Below are positions 1-7,620 of a DNA stretch of 43,714 bases, piece after piece. A program made the position numbers and the translations under genes. Positions within the stretch are counted from its first letter, which is position 1. Each line of letters begins with the position of its first letter. The notes under the pieces are model-generated. The model saw only the letters and a program-made list of their open reading frames with translations. It ran no database searches and had not been told where the DNA came from. This DNA is from an uncultured bacterium (GTDB lineage Bacteria > Cyanobacteriota > Vampirovibrionia > Gastranaerophilales > Gastranaerophilaceae), in NCBI GenBank assembly GCA_949291445.1, contig CASEVT010000020.1:1-43714 (forward strand), in the 5' to 3' direction.

Positions 1-1576
1 AAACTGCAGAACCTTCCCGATTAACCCTATATACATACAACTCTTCCAATACAAATGAAAAATTTTGACTATTCAGGACAAGGTCAAAAAAGAAAGCTTT
101 ATCTTCAAAATAAACTTTGTCACAAAAACGTATATTATTTTCCTTCAAAAGCTGAGTTCTAATGAGTTTTGCCCAGACCATCACAGGGAACCTGAACAAA
201 ATATTTTTTACATCATCAAAATTCAACGGACGTTGCATGTAACTTCGCAAGTCTTGTAATGAATAATAGACCTCATCAAAAAATACATTTTGAGCCTCAT
301 CATACAAAGCAACGGCACAAGTACTAAAATCTGTATTGAATGAGATTATATTTTTGTACATCTTCTCAAGATAATCCGGCTCACACCAGTCGTCCGAATC
401 AATAAAAGCAATATAATCTCCGCTTGCAGCTTCGATTCCCTTATTTCTGGCAATTGAAACCCCAAGGTTTTCAGTATTTATAATTTTTACACGACTATCA
501 ATTTCAGCAAATTTTTGAAGTATTTGTCCGGAATTATCACTCGAACCGTCATTCACACAGATTATCTCAATATTTTTGTAAGTTTGATTGACCAAACTAT
601 CCAAACACTGTTGAAGATAATGTTCTACATTATAAACAGGGACCACAAAGCTTATTTTTCCACCGTTAAAATAATTTTTCGAAAATTCCTTATTAGAAAC
701 CAATTCTTCATCGAACAATATTGAACAAGCTCTGATTTCATCAACCGCCTTGAAAAATTCAACTCCGGACACATGCTCAAAACAAGCACCGACGGATGAT
801 ACAATCCGTTTTATCAAAGAATCTTTCAACTCCGCAGAAGCTTGTTGATTTTTGATAAACCTGTACAATTCATTGTAATTTTTTAGACAATCCTTGACAT
901 AATCAACATAATTTATCGCTTGTTCAGATGTAAGCGACTTGTTTAAAGATTTGAAAATATTACAATTACAGCAAACAATTTTTTGCGCACAATACAACGC
1001 CCCATAAACAAAAAGCAGCTCATTGAAATATTTTGTTTCACTAAATTTGATCTGATTTTCTTTAATAAAAGAGGTTTTAAACAACTTGTTGTTCAAATCA
1101 AAATCAAACTTTTGAAAAAAATCCTCCGAAAAGTCAAACCCGGAAAAAGTCTTGTACTGAAAATGAGAAAAAAGTGTTCCCACTGATTTTGCAGCAATTT
1201 TTTCTGATAAACTATTATAAACCTTACAATCGGCAACAATAACATCAGCATCTGTTTTTTGAGCACAACTCAAAAAACCTTTCAGAGCATGCTTTTTTAA
1301 ATAATCACCTGACTTCACAAAATATATGTATTCACCTTGCGCATTATCGAGTGCAAGATTTTTCGATTCTTCAAAGCTTAACTTCTCGGTGCTAATCACC
1401 CTAAAACACTCATATTTTTGCACAAACTTTTTTGCAATATCTAAAGACTTCCTATCCGAACTATCAGCAATATAAACTATTTCAATATCCTTAATATTTT
1501 GTAAATCCAGATTATTTAAAACTTTTTCAAACTCATTTACACCAATACAAGCTGGCAATACGACAGAAAGTTTCAC
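1..1576 (-). CDS. Tandem-domain family 2 glycosyltransferase (3' end cut by window edge)
   Basis: This is an open reading frame of at least 525 codons that runs off the left edge of the window, so the C-terminus is missing. A GTG start at 1576 fits a GGAGA ribosome site 7 nt upstream. Residues 1-100 resemble a GT-A glycosyltransferase (start VKLSVVLPA), but the acidic DxD/DDW site is replaced by SGDYL. A helical linker follows. A complete second GT2 domain begins near residue 312, with VVPVYNVEHYL, VNDGSSDNS, an IDSDDW nucleotide-sugar/metal site and a later FEDKAF acidic motif. It probably transfers sugars to a surface glycan on the cytoplasmic face of the membrane. It is divergent from the glycosyltransferase at 1678. 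Acceptor and sugar cannot be told. Confidence 0.85.
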   Translation of the reverse strand, partial: MKLSVVLPACIGVNEFEKVLNNLDLQNIKDIEIVYIADSSDRKSLDIAKKFVQKYECFRVISTEKLSFEESKNLALDNAQGEYIYFVKSGDYLKKHALKGFLSCAQKTDADVIVADCKVYNSLSEKIAAKSVGTLFSHFQYKTFSGFDFSEDFFQKFDFDLNNKLFKTSFIKENQIKFSETKYFNELLFVYGALYCAQKIVCCNCNIFKSLNKSLTSEQAINYVDYVKDCLKNYNELYRFIKNQQASAELKDSLIKRIVSSVGACFEHVSGVEFFKAVDEIRACSILFDEELVSNKEFSKNYFNGGKISFVVPVYNVEHYLQQCLDSLVNQTYKNIEIICVNDGSSDNSGQILQKFAEIDSRVKIINTENLGVSIARNKGIEAASGDYIAFIDSDDWCEPDYLEKMYKNIISFNTDFSTCAVALYDEAQNVFFDEVYYSLQDLRSYMQRPLNFDDVKNILFRFPVMVWAKLIRTQLLKENNIRFCDKVYFEDKAFFFDLVLNSQNFSFVLEELYVYRVNREGSAV

Positions 1577-1677
1577 TGACAGTTCTCCATCTCCGTTAAC
1601 AAAATAGATTTTATCAAAAAAGTGAAATAATTTGAATTTATATATTATAATTATTCTATAAATTTGAATGGGCATAC

Positions 1678-2706
1678 ATGACAAAAATATCTGTAATAAT
1701 ACCGGTTTATAATGTTGAAAAATATCTAAAAGATTGCCTAAACAGCCTTCTTAACCAGAGTTTTTCAGATACAGAGCTGATTTGTGTAAACGACGGCTCG
1801 ACTGATGGTTCGTTAAATATACTCAATGAATATGCCAAACTCGATAAACGCGTAAAAGTTTATACCCAATCAAACCAAGGTCCTGGAGCCGCAAGAAATG
1901 CGGGTTTAAAAAATGCAAAAGGTGAATATGTCATATTTGTTGATCCCGATGATTGGCTCGAAAGTGATGCATTTTTACTCTTGTACAATTTTGCAAAACA
2001 AAATAATGCTCAAATTGTCCAATTTGATTACATAGAACACGATGAAAAACTCGGTATCAACAGGCAAAATAACCTTGCAGACATATTGATTAAGAAATTC
2101 AAATACGACTTGAGAAAATTCGGTTCATATAACTGGAAAAATTTGAAAGACGGCTGCCTGCGATATACTGATATGCATGTATGGAGAAGAATTTACAAAA
2201 AAGACTTTGTTGAACAATACGAAATTTGTTTTGCGCCAACAAGACATGGCGAGGATCATTTGTTTGTCAATGCAGCCACATTGAACGCAGATAAGATTTT
2301 TTATCTGGAAAAGTATCTTTACCATTACAGACGAAGAGAAAATTCGCTGGTCAATTTGAAAAGTAATGAAAATTTCTGTATTTTTGAGAACATTGAACTC
2401 TTTAAGTCTTATTTAATTAAGCACGATTTGATGAAAAAAGTTAAAGATGAATACAGAAAATACAAATTACAAACAATGTTATGGCATTATCCACAAATCC
2501 CTGACAAGAACCAAGAAGAATACAAAAATCGTTGCAAATCATATTTGACACCATTTGAATACAAAAAATTTTTGTTATCGACACGTACAGACAATTCATT
2601 ATTAGAAAATATTTTCTCCATAAAAAACTGCCATTCATCAGAGGTCAGAACCAAGATAATTACCATCTTATGGATGAAATTTAAAATCAAAATGAAAAAA
2701 AAATAA
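1678..2706 (+). CDS. Family 2 glycosyltransferase
   Basis: A 342-aa GT-A fold glycosyltransferase. It opens with ISVIIPVYNVEKYL and carries the nucleotide-binding VNDGSTDGS near residue 38. The metal/nucleotide-sugar site VDPDDW lies at 88-93, and a GEDHLF acidic motif in the second half may supply the catalytic base. This layout is common in capsule, LPS and teichoic-acid-like glycan synthesis. No signal peptide or membrane segment is visible, so it should be cytoplasmic or peripheral. The C-terminal 100 residues are lysine-rich. No clear ribosome site precedes the ATG; a TATAAT box lies at 1646-1651. With the neighbour at 1-1576 it forms a divergent glycosyltransferase pair. Substrate unknown. 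Confidence 0.88.
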   Translation: MTKISVIIPVYNVEKYLKDCLNSLLNQSFSDTELICVNDGSTDGSLNILNEYAKLDKRVKVYTQSNQGPGAARNAGLKNAKGEYVIFVDPDDWLESDAFLLLYNFAKQNNAQIVQFDYIEHDEKLGINRQNNLADILIKKFKYDLRKFGSYNWKNLKDGCLRYTDMHVWRRIYKKDFVEQYEICFAPTRHGEDHLFVNAATLNADKIFYLEKYLYHYRRRENSLVNLKSNENFCIFENIELFKSYLIKHDLMKKVKDEYRKYKLQTMLWHYPQIPDKNQEEYKNRCKSYLTPFEYKKFLLSTRTDNSLLENIFSIKNCHSSEVRTKIITILWMKFKIKMKKK

Positions 2707-2771
2707 AAGTTTTAGGCAATTTTTCTTCCGAAATTGTTTTTATATCTATAAGGATTTTAATAGGAGGAAAT

Positions 2772-3464
2772 ATGTCAGGGAATATGGACGTACAAGCATA
2801 TGTAAACTATATGATGGAAAGATTGCCAAATGTTGAAAAGGGCGAAACGTATAAGCTCAAAAAGGGTGATAACCTTTGGGAAATGGCAAAACGGGAATTG
2901 AATAACCCCAAAGCCACAAACCAAGAAATTAGCGAATACATGTTATTGATTGCAAAGTTAAACAACCTTGAAACAGTTGATAAAATGAACAATTTAAAGG
3001 TAAATGATGAAATATATTTGCCTGAAAAAATAATGAAAAACACAGCATCAGAAATTTCGCAACCCAAAGAACAAACCGATGCACAAAAATCATTTAAGCA
3101 AGTAAAAAACACGCTGCTCTCTGATAAGAGTATAAGAATTACTCAAGCATATCCGAAGTCTTTGAATTTATATCACGTATATAACAATTATAAAGACGAA
3201 AAAACAGGATATACAAGCTGTTTTCACCCTGTAATTTCATTTAATCTGGATAACAACGGAAAATTCACAAAAGGTTCATTTGAAGGAGAAGAAGACATTT
3301 ACTCTTTTGGTTATGATTATAATGTAAACAGAAAAGGAGATGTAACCCCCAATGGACGATGGGCACCATCAGTAGAATGTCAAATACCTGCTCAAGACAT
3401 GCAAGCTGTCATAGAACGATTGGAAGACTTAACCCAAACAGCGACAATATCTTACCAATTTTAA
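2772..3464 (+). CDS. LysM-domain protein of unknown function
   Basis: A 230-aa protein with a strong AGGAGG site at 2762-2767. Residues about 26-83 form one LysM module: YKLKKGDNLWEMAKREL at the start, a middle asparagine-rich helix, and VNDEIYLPE at the end. LysM modules usually bind N-acetylglucosamine-containing glycans such as peptidoglycan. The remaining 130 residues, rich in aromatic and charged residues (for example SFGYDYNVNRKGD), match no family I recognise. No signal peptide or N-terminal membrane segment is seen, which is odd for a wall-binding protein. Export by another route, or a cytoplasmic assembly role, are both possible. It stands alone on this strand before a bidirectional hairpin at 3502-3532. 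Confidence 0.8.
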   Translation: MSGNMDVQAYVNYMMERLPNVEKGETYKLKKGDNLWEMAKRELNNPKATNQEISEYMLLIAKLNNLETVDKMNNLKVNDEIYLPEKIMKNTASEISQPKEQTDAQKSFKQVKNTLLSDKSIRITQAYPKSLNLYHVYNNYKDEKTGYTSCFHPVISFNLDNNGKFTKGSFEGEEDIYSFGYDYNVNRKGDVTPNGRWAPSVECQIPAQDMQAVIERLEDLTQTATISYQF

Positions 3465-3501
3465 ATCTATCAGCAAACAAAACTTCAATTTCAATAAAAC
3501 A

Positions 3502-3532
3502 AAAGCACCTTCAAAACTCAAGAAGGTGCTTT
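3502..3532 (-). terminator. Intrinsic terminator, probably bidirectional
   Basis: An 11-bp perfect stem (AAAGCACCTTC at 3502-3512 and its complement at 3522-3532) with a 9-nt loop lies between the convergent LysM and SIMPL genes. On the minus strand it is followed by a T-rich run (TTGTTTTATT), so it best serves the SIMPL gene ending at 3557. The plus-strand T-run is weak, but the hairpin also sits 37 nt after the LysM stop. Confidence 0.75.
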
Positions 3533-3556
3533 AAATATTATAAATCGAGATAAAAA

Positions 3557-4306
3557 TTACTTTATAAAATACGAAGCATTAACATTAGCGAACAGCTTAA
3601 TCACACCTGCCTGTATCGGACCGTAAGAATTTTCTGCAGCATCGACAGATGCAGACGCAGAAAGATTTTTTGCCAACATCCTATACTGAGGTCTTGCACT
3701 CTCAGAAGTTGAACAGCTTCCGTTCATTGATTTAATTCCATTTAGACCGTTTCCTGCAGATGATGCGAGTATTGATGCGCGTGTATATGCTTTTTTTGCA
3801 GCTACAGACAGCAAATCGTTACATTGTTTGTCATACTCTGAAACAGAAAATTGTATATCATTTATATTCGTGGCGCCGAGTGATATTGCCTTATCTATCA
3901 TCTTACCCGCATCTTTTATTGACTTTGTATGAACTATAACATTATTAGACACTTCGTATTTGATAAGATTTTTTTTATCATTTTTATAGCTATATATAGG
4001 TGCAGCATTGTAATTTATGGTTTTGACATAATCCCCTGCCTCCTTATTTATCATAGAAGAGAGCGCCGTATAGATTTTATCGGAGATTTGTTTGTTCTGT
4101 TCGGTAGCTTTTTGTAGTGATTTCTCATCAGAAGTCTGTACCGCAATATTAATTTCAACAACATCAGGCGGAAGTTCAGTATTTGCCATTGTCGACACAC
4201 TGACAAATCCTCTCTCAATTACGTCAGCAATTGCACCTTGCCCGCCTTTAAGTACAAACCCGCATATCACAGCCACACTCAACGCTGCTATTGCAATTTT
4301 TCTCAT
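3557..4306 (-). CDS. SIMPL-domain (DUF541) secreted protein
   Basis: A 249-aa protein with an N-terminal signal peptide (MRKIAIAALSVAVICGFVL, then a small-residue region near GQGAIA). The remainder matches the SIMPL/BP26-like family: FVSVSTMANTELPPDVVEI at the start, repeated Q/N/K-rich helices, YEVSNNVIVHTKSIKDAG in the centre, and a helix with KKAYTRASILASSAG. Family members sit in the periplasm or outer surface and form oligomeric rings; their biochemical role is poorly defined. GAGGAC precedes the ATG at a suitable distance. A terminator hairpin lies directly downstream at 3502-3532. It looks monocistronic. Confidence 0.85.
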   Translation of the reverse strand: MRKIAIAALSVAVICGFVLKGGQGAIADVIERGFVSVSTMANTELPPDVVEINIAVQTSDEKSLQKATEQNKQISDKIYTALSSMINKEAGDYVKTINYNAAPIYSYKNDKKNLIKYEVSNNVIVHTKSIKDAGKMIDKAISLGATNINDIQFSVSEYDKQCNDLLSVAAKKAYTRASILASSAGNGLNGIKSMNGSCSTSESARPQYRMLAKNLSASASVDAAENSYGPIQAGVIKLFANVNASYFIK

Positions 4307-4443
4307 CTTTGTCCTCTTTTCTTCAAAATAATAATACCAACACTACTATAAACGAGTTCAAATACAAATTGTTCATTTGTAGCAAATTTTGACACAAAAG
4401 CTTATATCACGACTATTAACTTAATCAATGCGTAAATAATATT

Positions 4444-5208
4444 CTATTTTATTTTTGATTTCAATTCTTTTTTTAACTTTCTCGGAAGTTTGTTTTTTGT
4501 TTTAATTTTGGACTGTTCCGTGATTTTAGGTTCAACGGGTAACAAGTCAACCTTTGAAAGAAGATCTTTTGCATCCTCAAAAGGTCTTTGAACATGTGGA
4601 ACAGAAGCATTTTTCAGTGCCAACATTTCCCGCTTTTTCTCAAGTGCACGTTGAGCTTTTTTAGAGCCTTTTTCCGAGTTATTTTTTATTTTTTTAAACT
4701 CACGTATACTTCTTTTAACTTCGGGCATAGACTCCATCAATTTTTTATTCAACAAGTCAGCCTCAGCCTCAGCGGCCTCGACGACATCAAAAAGTCCGGA
4801 TTTTCCGTAAGTTTTAGGATCAAGAGAATGATAATATGCAATATAAGAAAGATTATCCGCAGGCGGCACTACCTCGTTATATTTGCCGATCACAGGCATC
4901 GGATTAACCGTCCATTTTTTATGTACAAATCCTTTTACATCAGCAACTATAACCGAGATCAAATGTTTGCTTTTATCAACAATATCAATAAGTATATTGT
5001 TTTTATTCTCCGACTGACGCTTTGACAGATGCTCATATAACACAGACCACAACGGTCTTTTATGCCCTTCGGGGATATTTGTGTCAAGAAAAATCGCATT
5101 AGTTGATTTAACCATCATATCCGCTTTTTTTAATATTCTTTTAGCCTCATTTGAAACAACACTTACACCCTTAAAAGACTGATTGTAATTTTTAACTTTA
5201 ATTTCCAT
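4444..5208 (-). CDS. SFKG-motif protein of unknown function, lysine-rich C-terminus
   Basis: I do not recognise this protein. The preferred start is the ATG at 5208 (MEIKVKNYNQSFKG), which has GGGA 6 nt upstream; an in-frame ATG at 5220 has no ribosome site. That gives 254 residues. Residues 10-14 (QSFKG) match a motif found near the N-terminus of three other proteins in this window. The middle holds a mixed alpha/beta region including FLDTNIPEGHKRPLWSVL and ILIDIVDKSKHLISVIVAD. An alanine/glutamate helix and a long basic tail rich in lysine follow. No signal peptide or membrane span is visible. It is flanked by non-coding DNA on both sides and is probably monocistronic. Confidence 0.75.
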   Translation of the reverse strand: MEIKVKNYNQSFKGVSVVSNEAKRILKKADMMVKSTNAIFLDTNIPEGHKRPLWSVLYEHLSKRQSENKNNILIDIVDKSKHLISVIVADVKGFVHKKWTVNPMPVIGKYNEVVPPADNLSYIAYYHSLDPKTYGKSGLFDVVEAAEAEADLLNKKLMESMPEVKRSIREFKKIKNNSEKGSKKAQRALEKKREMLALKNASVPHVQRPFEDAKDLLSKVDLLPVEPKITEQSKIKTKNKLPRKLKKELKSKIK

Positions 5209-5546
5209 ATTACATCCCACGAATAACTACAAGACAAACTTTATATTTTAGGACATAACCTTCCTTAGTCTGTTATCAATCAGGTATTGTCCATATTGAA
5301 TAAAGTTTTAATAAACTTATTATAATAATATTTAAACCTGATGAATAAATTTTTTGCTAGTTAAGATTTATAACAATATGACTTAAGGCAAGTAACATTC
5401 GTATAAATCAGTGCCAAAGTCGGGATGCATTCAATTTATATGAAGAAATATTAACAAACCTTTCAGAAAAAAGTCAATTTTTATCAGTAAATATTGTTTA
5501 TATAAGTAAGGGATAAAGGGAATCAATTTTATAGGGAGAAAATATT
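5209..5546. other. Intergenic region of about 340 bp
   Basis: An A+T-rich gap between the start of the SFKG gene (minus) and the small gene at 5547 (plus), so it should hold divergent promoters. TTGAAT (5296-5301), a 19-nt spacer and TATAAT (5321-5326) form a possible plus-strand promoter. TATATA at 5499-5504 is a second -10 candidate closer to the gene. I see no RNA gene, long hairpin or repeat. Confidence 0.4.
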
Positions 5547-5786
5547 ATGGCAGTTGGACCGAGAGATTACATTGATCAGTTATTAGTAAAGAAGTATGCG
5601 GACGAAAAGGTTGATAATGCTGATATAGCAAAACTTGTTGAACCTGAGAAAATGTTAAGTGCAATGGGCGACTTTTCAAACATGCACAAAAATATGATGG
5701 TATTGCAAAACAAACTGCAAAATTTCTGTTCAGCACTAAACACAAAATGTGTACAATACAGACCCTCACGACTTGCGACAGCATAA
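5547..5786 (+). CDS. Small protein of unknown function (79 aa)
   Basis: A 79-aa protein that I do not recognise. An AGGGAG site at 5533-5538, 8 nt before the ATG, makes it a credible gene. It is soluble and mostly helical in appearance, with a methionine-rich middle (DFSNMHKNMMVLQNKL) and two cysteines near the end (FCSALNTKC). The maf gene follows 21 nt downstream, but maf has its own promoter inside the 3' end of this gene. The composition resembles small cytoplasmic partner or chaperone-like proteins, but that is only an impression. Confidence 0.65.
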   Translation: MAVGPRDYIDQLLVKKYADEKVDNADIAKLVEPEKMLSAMGDFSNMHKNMMVLQNKLQNFCSALNTKCVQYRPSRLATA

Positions 5787-5801
5787 GCTTGCGGCTATAA
5801 T
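5773..5801 (+). promoter_or_regulatory. Promoter of maf; predicts a leaderless mRNA
   Basis: TTGCGA at 5773-5778, a 17-nt spacer and a perfect TATAAT at 5796-5801. The ATG of maf starts 6 nt after the -10 box, where transcription itself should begin. No ribosome site lies between. The -35 half lies inside the upstream small gene. Confidence 0.65.
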
Positions 5802-5807
5802 CTTCTT

Positions 5808-6395
5808 ATGAAGAACAGAAGAGTTATACTGGCGTCACAATCGCCAAGAAGACGTGAACTGCTAAAACAGCTAAACATAGATTTTGAAATCATATCTCCC
5901 GAGTTTGATGAAAAAACAGACACGAACGAGTTTAGCAGCGAAATAATAGAAAATCTGGCATTTCAAAAAGCACTAAGTGTATCGAAAAAGTTTGCTCCCG
6001 ATTCCCTGATTCTGAGCGCAGATACGGTTGTAGTGCTGGATAACAAGATTCTCGGAAAGCCAAAAAGTGAAAACGAAGCGTTTCAAATGCTTAAATCTCT
6101 CTCGAACAAGACTCACAAAGTAGTGACAGCAGTGAGTCTTTTTGATGTAAAAACCCAAAAATCGCTCACTCGTTCAACAGAAAGTTTTGTAACATTCAAC
6201 GAACTTTCTGACGAAGATATAAAAGGCTACATTACAGTTCATCATCCGCTGGACAAAGCTGGTTCATACGGTATTCAAGAGTTAGACAAACATTTTGTAA
6301 GGGATATTATAGGCTCATTCTCAAACATAGTAGGACTCCCGCTTGAAACAGTAACTCAAATGCTAGTCGAATTTACGAATTTGATTGAGACTTAA
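5808..6395 (+). CDS. maf: Maf-family nucleoside triphosphate pyrophosphatase
   Basis: A 195-aa protein of the usual Maf length. The N-terminus carries the hallmark ILASQSPRRRELLKQL (substrate-binding S-x-R-R). SADTVVVLDNKILGKPKS holds the catalytic aspartate and the conserved lysine, and AGSYGIQ lies near the end. Maf enzymes hydrolyse non-canonical or modified nucleoside triphosphates (dTTP/UTP/pseudo-UTP type) in the cytoplasm and are linked to septum-formation control. The ATG lies 6 nt after a perfect TATAAT with no Shine-Dalgarno site. Its stop codon overlaps the convergent rsmD gene by 4 nt. Confidence 0.93.
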   Translation: MKNRRVILASQSPRRRELLKQLNIDFEIISPEFDEKTDTNEFSSEIIENLAFQKALSVSKKFAPDSLILSADTVVVLDNKILGKPKSENEAFQMLKSLSNKTHKVVTAVSLFDVKTQKSLTRSTESFVTFNELSDEDIKGYITVHHPLDKAGSYGIQELDKHFVRDIIGSFSNIVGLPLETVTQMLVEFTNLIET

Positions 6396-6934
6396 TCAAC
6401 CATTCTCAAATAAGTAATCATCTTGTCGGAATAATTTTTTTGTTTCACAGGCACAAACCCGCTCATCTGAATACGCTCATCCCTGAGATGCTCAAGTACG
6501 ATAATCCCGTCAGAAACCAGTATTTGTTGAGTTTTAATAATATCTAACACTTGATTATACAAATTTGCCCTATACGGCGGATCAATGTATATCACGCCAA
6601 ATTTTTGACTCATGGTTTTCAAAGTTCTGACAGAATCAGCGCAATATATTTTAGAACTATCAATCCCTAGTTTTTTCAAGTTATCCTTCAACAAATTAAA
6701 AGTAGCCCTATCTTTTTCGACAAAGACAACATCCGCAAACCCTCTTGAAATAGCTTCAAATCCCATAATCCCCGAACCAGCAAACAAATCCAAAAAAGAA
6801 TGCTCTTCAAAATCCACAAGATTCATAAGCACATTAAAAACACTTTCACGGGTTTTTGAAAGGGTCGGTCTGACATTTTCGCCTTTTGGCGAAATAATTT
6901 TTCTTGATTTTAAATATCCGCCTGTAATCTGCAT
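6392..6934 (-). CDS. rsmD: 16S rRNA (guanine(966)-N(2))-methyltransferase RsmD
   Basis: A 180-aa Rossmann-fold methyltransferase. The N-terminus MQITGGYLKSRKI and RPTLSKTRESVFN is typical of RsmD. The SAM-binding motif is FLDLFAGSGIMGFEA, and the catalytic N6/N2-amino-methylation motif is DPPY within VIYIDPPYRANLY. It methylates G966 of 16S rRNA during small-subunit assembly. On the minus strand a TATAAT ends 6 nt before the ATG without a ribosome site, so the transcript may be leaderless. It converges with maf, overlapping by 4 nt. Confidence 0.93.
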   Translation of the reverse strand: MQITGGYLKSRKIISPKGENVRPTLSKTRESVFNVLMNLVDFEEHSFLDLFAGSGIMGFEAISRGFADVVFVEKDRATFNLLKDNLKKLGIDSSKIYCADSVRTLKTMSQKFGVIYIDPPYRANLYNQVLDIIKTQQILVSDGIIVLEHLRDERIQMSGFVPVKQKNYSDKMITYLRMVD

Positions 6935-6940
6935 AAGAAA

Positions 6941-6946
6941 ATTATA
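6941..6946 (-). promoter_or_regulatory. -10 box of rsmD, six bases before the ATG
   Basis: Read on the minus strand, TATAAT occupies 6946-6941, followed by TTTCTT and the ATG of rsmD. The geometry equals that of maf (TATAAT, CTTCTT, ATG). I see no convincing -35 box; the region where it should lie is the palindrome at 6953-6974. Confidence 0.5.
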
Positions 6947-6952
6947 AAAAAA

Positions 6953-6974
6953 AAACGAAACAATTGTTTCGTTT
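6953..6974 (-). terminator. Intrinsic terminator for the small gene at 7012
   Basis: A perfect 22-nt palindrome (arms AAACGAAACAA and TTGTTTCGTTT). On the minus strand it is followed by a run of about ten T, the standard arrangement for factor-independent termination downstream of the gene ending at 7012. The T-run continues into the -10 region of rsmD, so terminator and promoter are packed together. Confidence 0.65.
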
Positions 6975-7011
6975 CAAAATTGAAAGAAGTTGTATGTTTA
7001 AAACTTGTTTT

Positions 7012-7272
7012 TTAACCTTTTATATCAAAGGTTATCTGATCCTGAGCGTTACGAAGCATAGCCCCGGTGTTGTAGGTCAACAAATTGTACTTTTCAATTT
7101 CTTCGGCAATCGAACCGTTAAAAACAGGTTGATTTTCTTCAATAAAGCTGAACAACGGTTCCAAAACTCCGCCGACATGCTTTTCAACAGTTTCTTTTCC
7201 CTGTTGAATAGTACGTGTCGGCATTTTTATATTCATACCGAATGGTTGATTTAAAATGTTGTTTTCTGACAT
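7012..7272 (-). CDS. Small protein of unknown function (86 aa)
   Basis: An 86-aa protein not recognised by me. It starts MSENNILNQPFGMNIKMPTR. The middle forms a predicted helix (GKETVEKHVGGVLEPLFSFI), followed by an acidic segment and YNTGAMLRNAQDQITFDI. No membrane segment, signal peptide or metal motif is visible. A palindromic terminator lies 38 nt downstream, and a long A+T-rich gap lies upstream, so it looks like an independent transcription unit. It has no shadow gene on the other strand that would make a better candidate. Confidence 0.6.
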   Translation of the reverse strand: MSENNILNQPFGMNIKMPTRTIQQGKETVEKHVGGVLEPLFSFIEENQPVFNGSIAEEIEKYNLLTYNTGAMLRNAQDQITFDIKG

Positions 7273-7620
7273 TCTGGCTCCGATCTTGTTTCTTATATTA
7301 TAGTTATCGGCATTTTCTAAAAAAACTTTAATGATTTATATGGTTTTGTAAAGAAATTTTTACATTTATTTTGTTAAAAAATGTAAACTTAGATTTATTA
7401 AGCAGAATAGACAGATTTTATAGCAAAAAATATTAATATTATTAAAATTCAGAAAAAATAAACGTAATATTTAAAAAAAAATCACAAGATTAACGACAGT
7501 AAGAAGAAGTTTAACAAATTTTAACAGCAATTTTTTTTTTGAGGTGATTTGTAATTGTATACGGACTTGTTATGATAGGGACAGGGAAAAGCCGTCACAT
7601 CCATGAAATCGTAATTGATT
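7273..7620. other. Intergenic region of about 350 bp
   Basis: A very A+T-rich gap between divergent genes. It contains a 9-bp inverted repeat (TTTACATTT at 7359-7367 and its complement at 7379-7387) without a following T-run. It also holds several A-tracts and a GAGGTGAT ribosome-site-like sequence at 7541-7548 that is not at the right distance from the next gene. Promoters for both flanking genes should lie here, but none stands out. Confidence 0.4.

Noticed and set aside
4588-5025. Plus-strand frame of 145 codons opposite the SFKG gene
   Set aside because: It is antisense to a better-supported gene, has no ribosome site, and its composition (phenylalanine-rich) is a shadow of lysine codons on the other strand.
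7359-7387. 9-bp inverted repeat upstream of the paralogue pair considered as a terminator
   Set aside because: No T-run follows on either strand and the nearest gene end is not in the right place.
7541-7575. GAGGTGAT followed by a TTG-started frame of six codons, like a regulatory leader peptide before the 7621 gene
   Set aside because: The frame is only YTDLL after the start and then a stop, there is no run of regulatory codons and no terminator/antiterminator pair, so chance is more likely.
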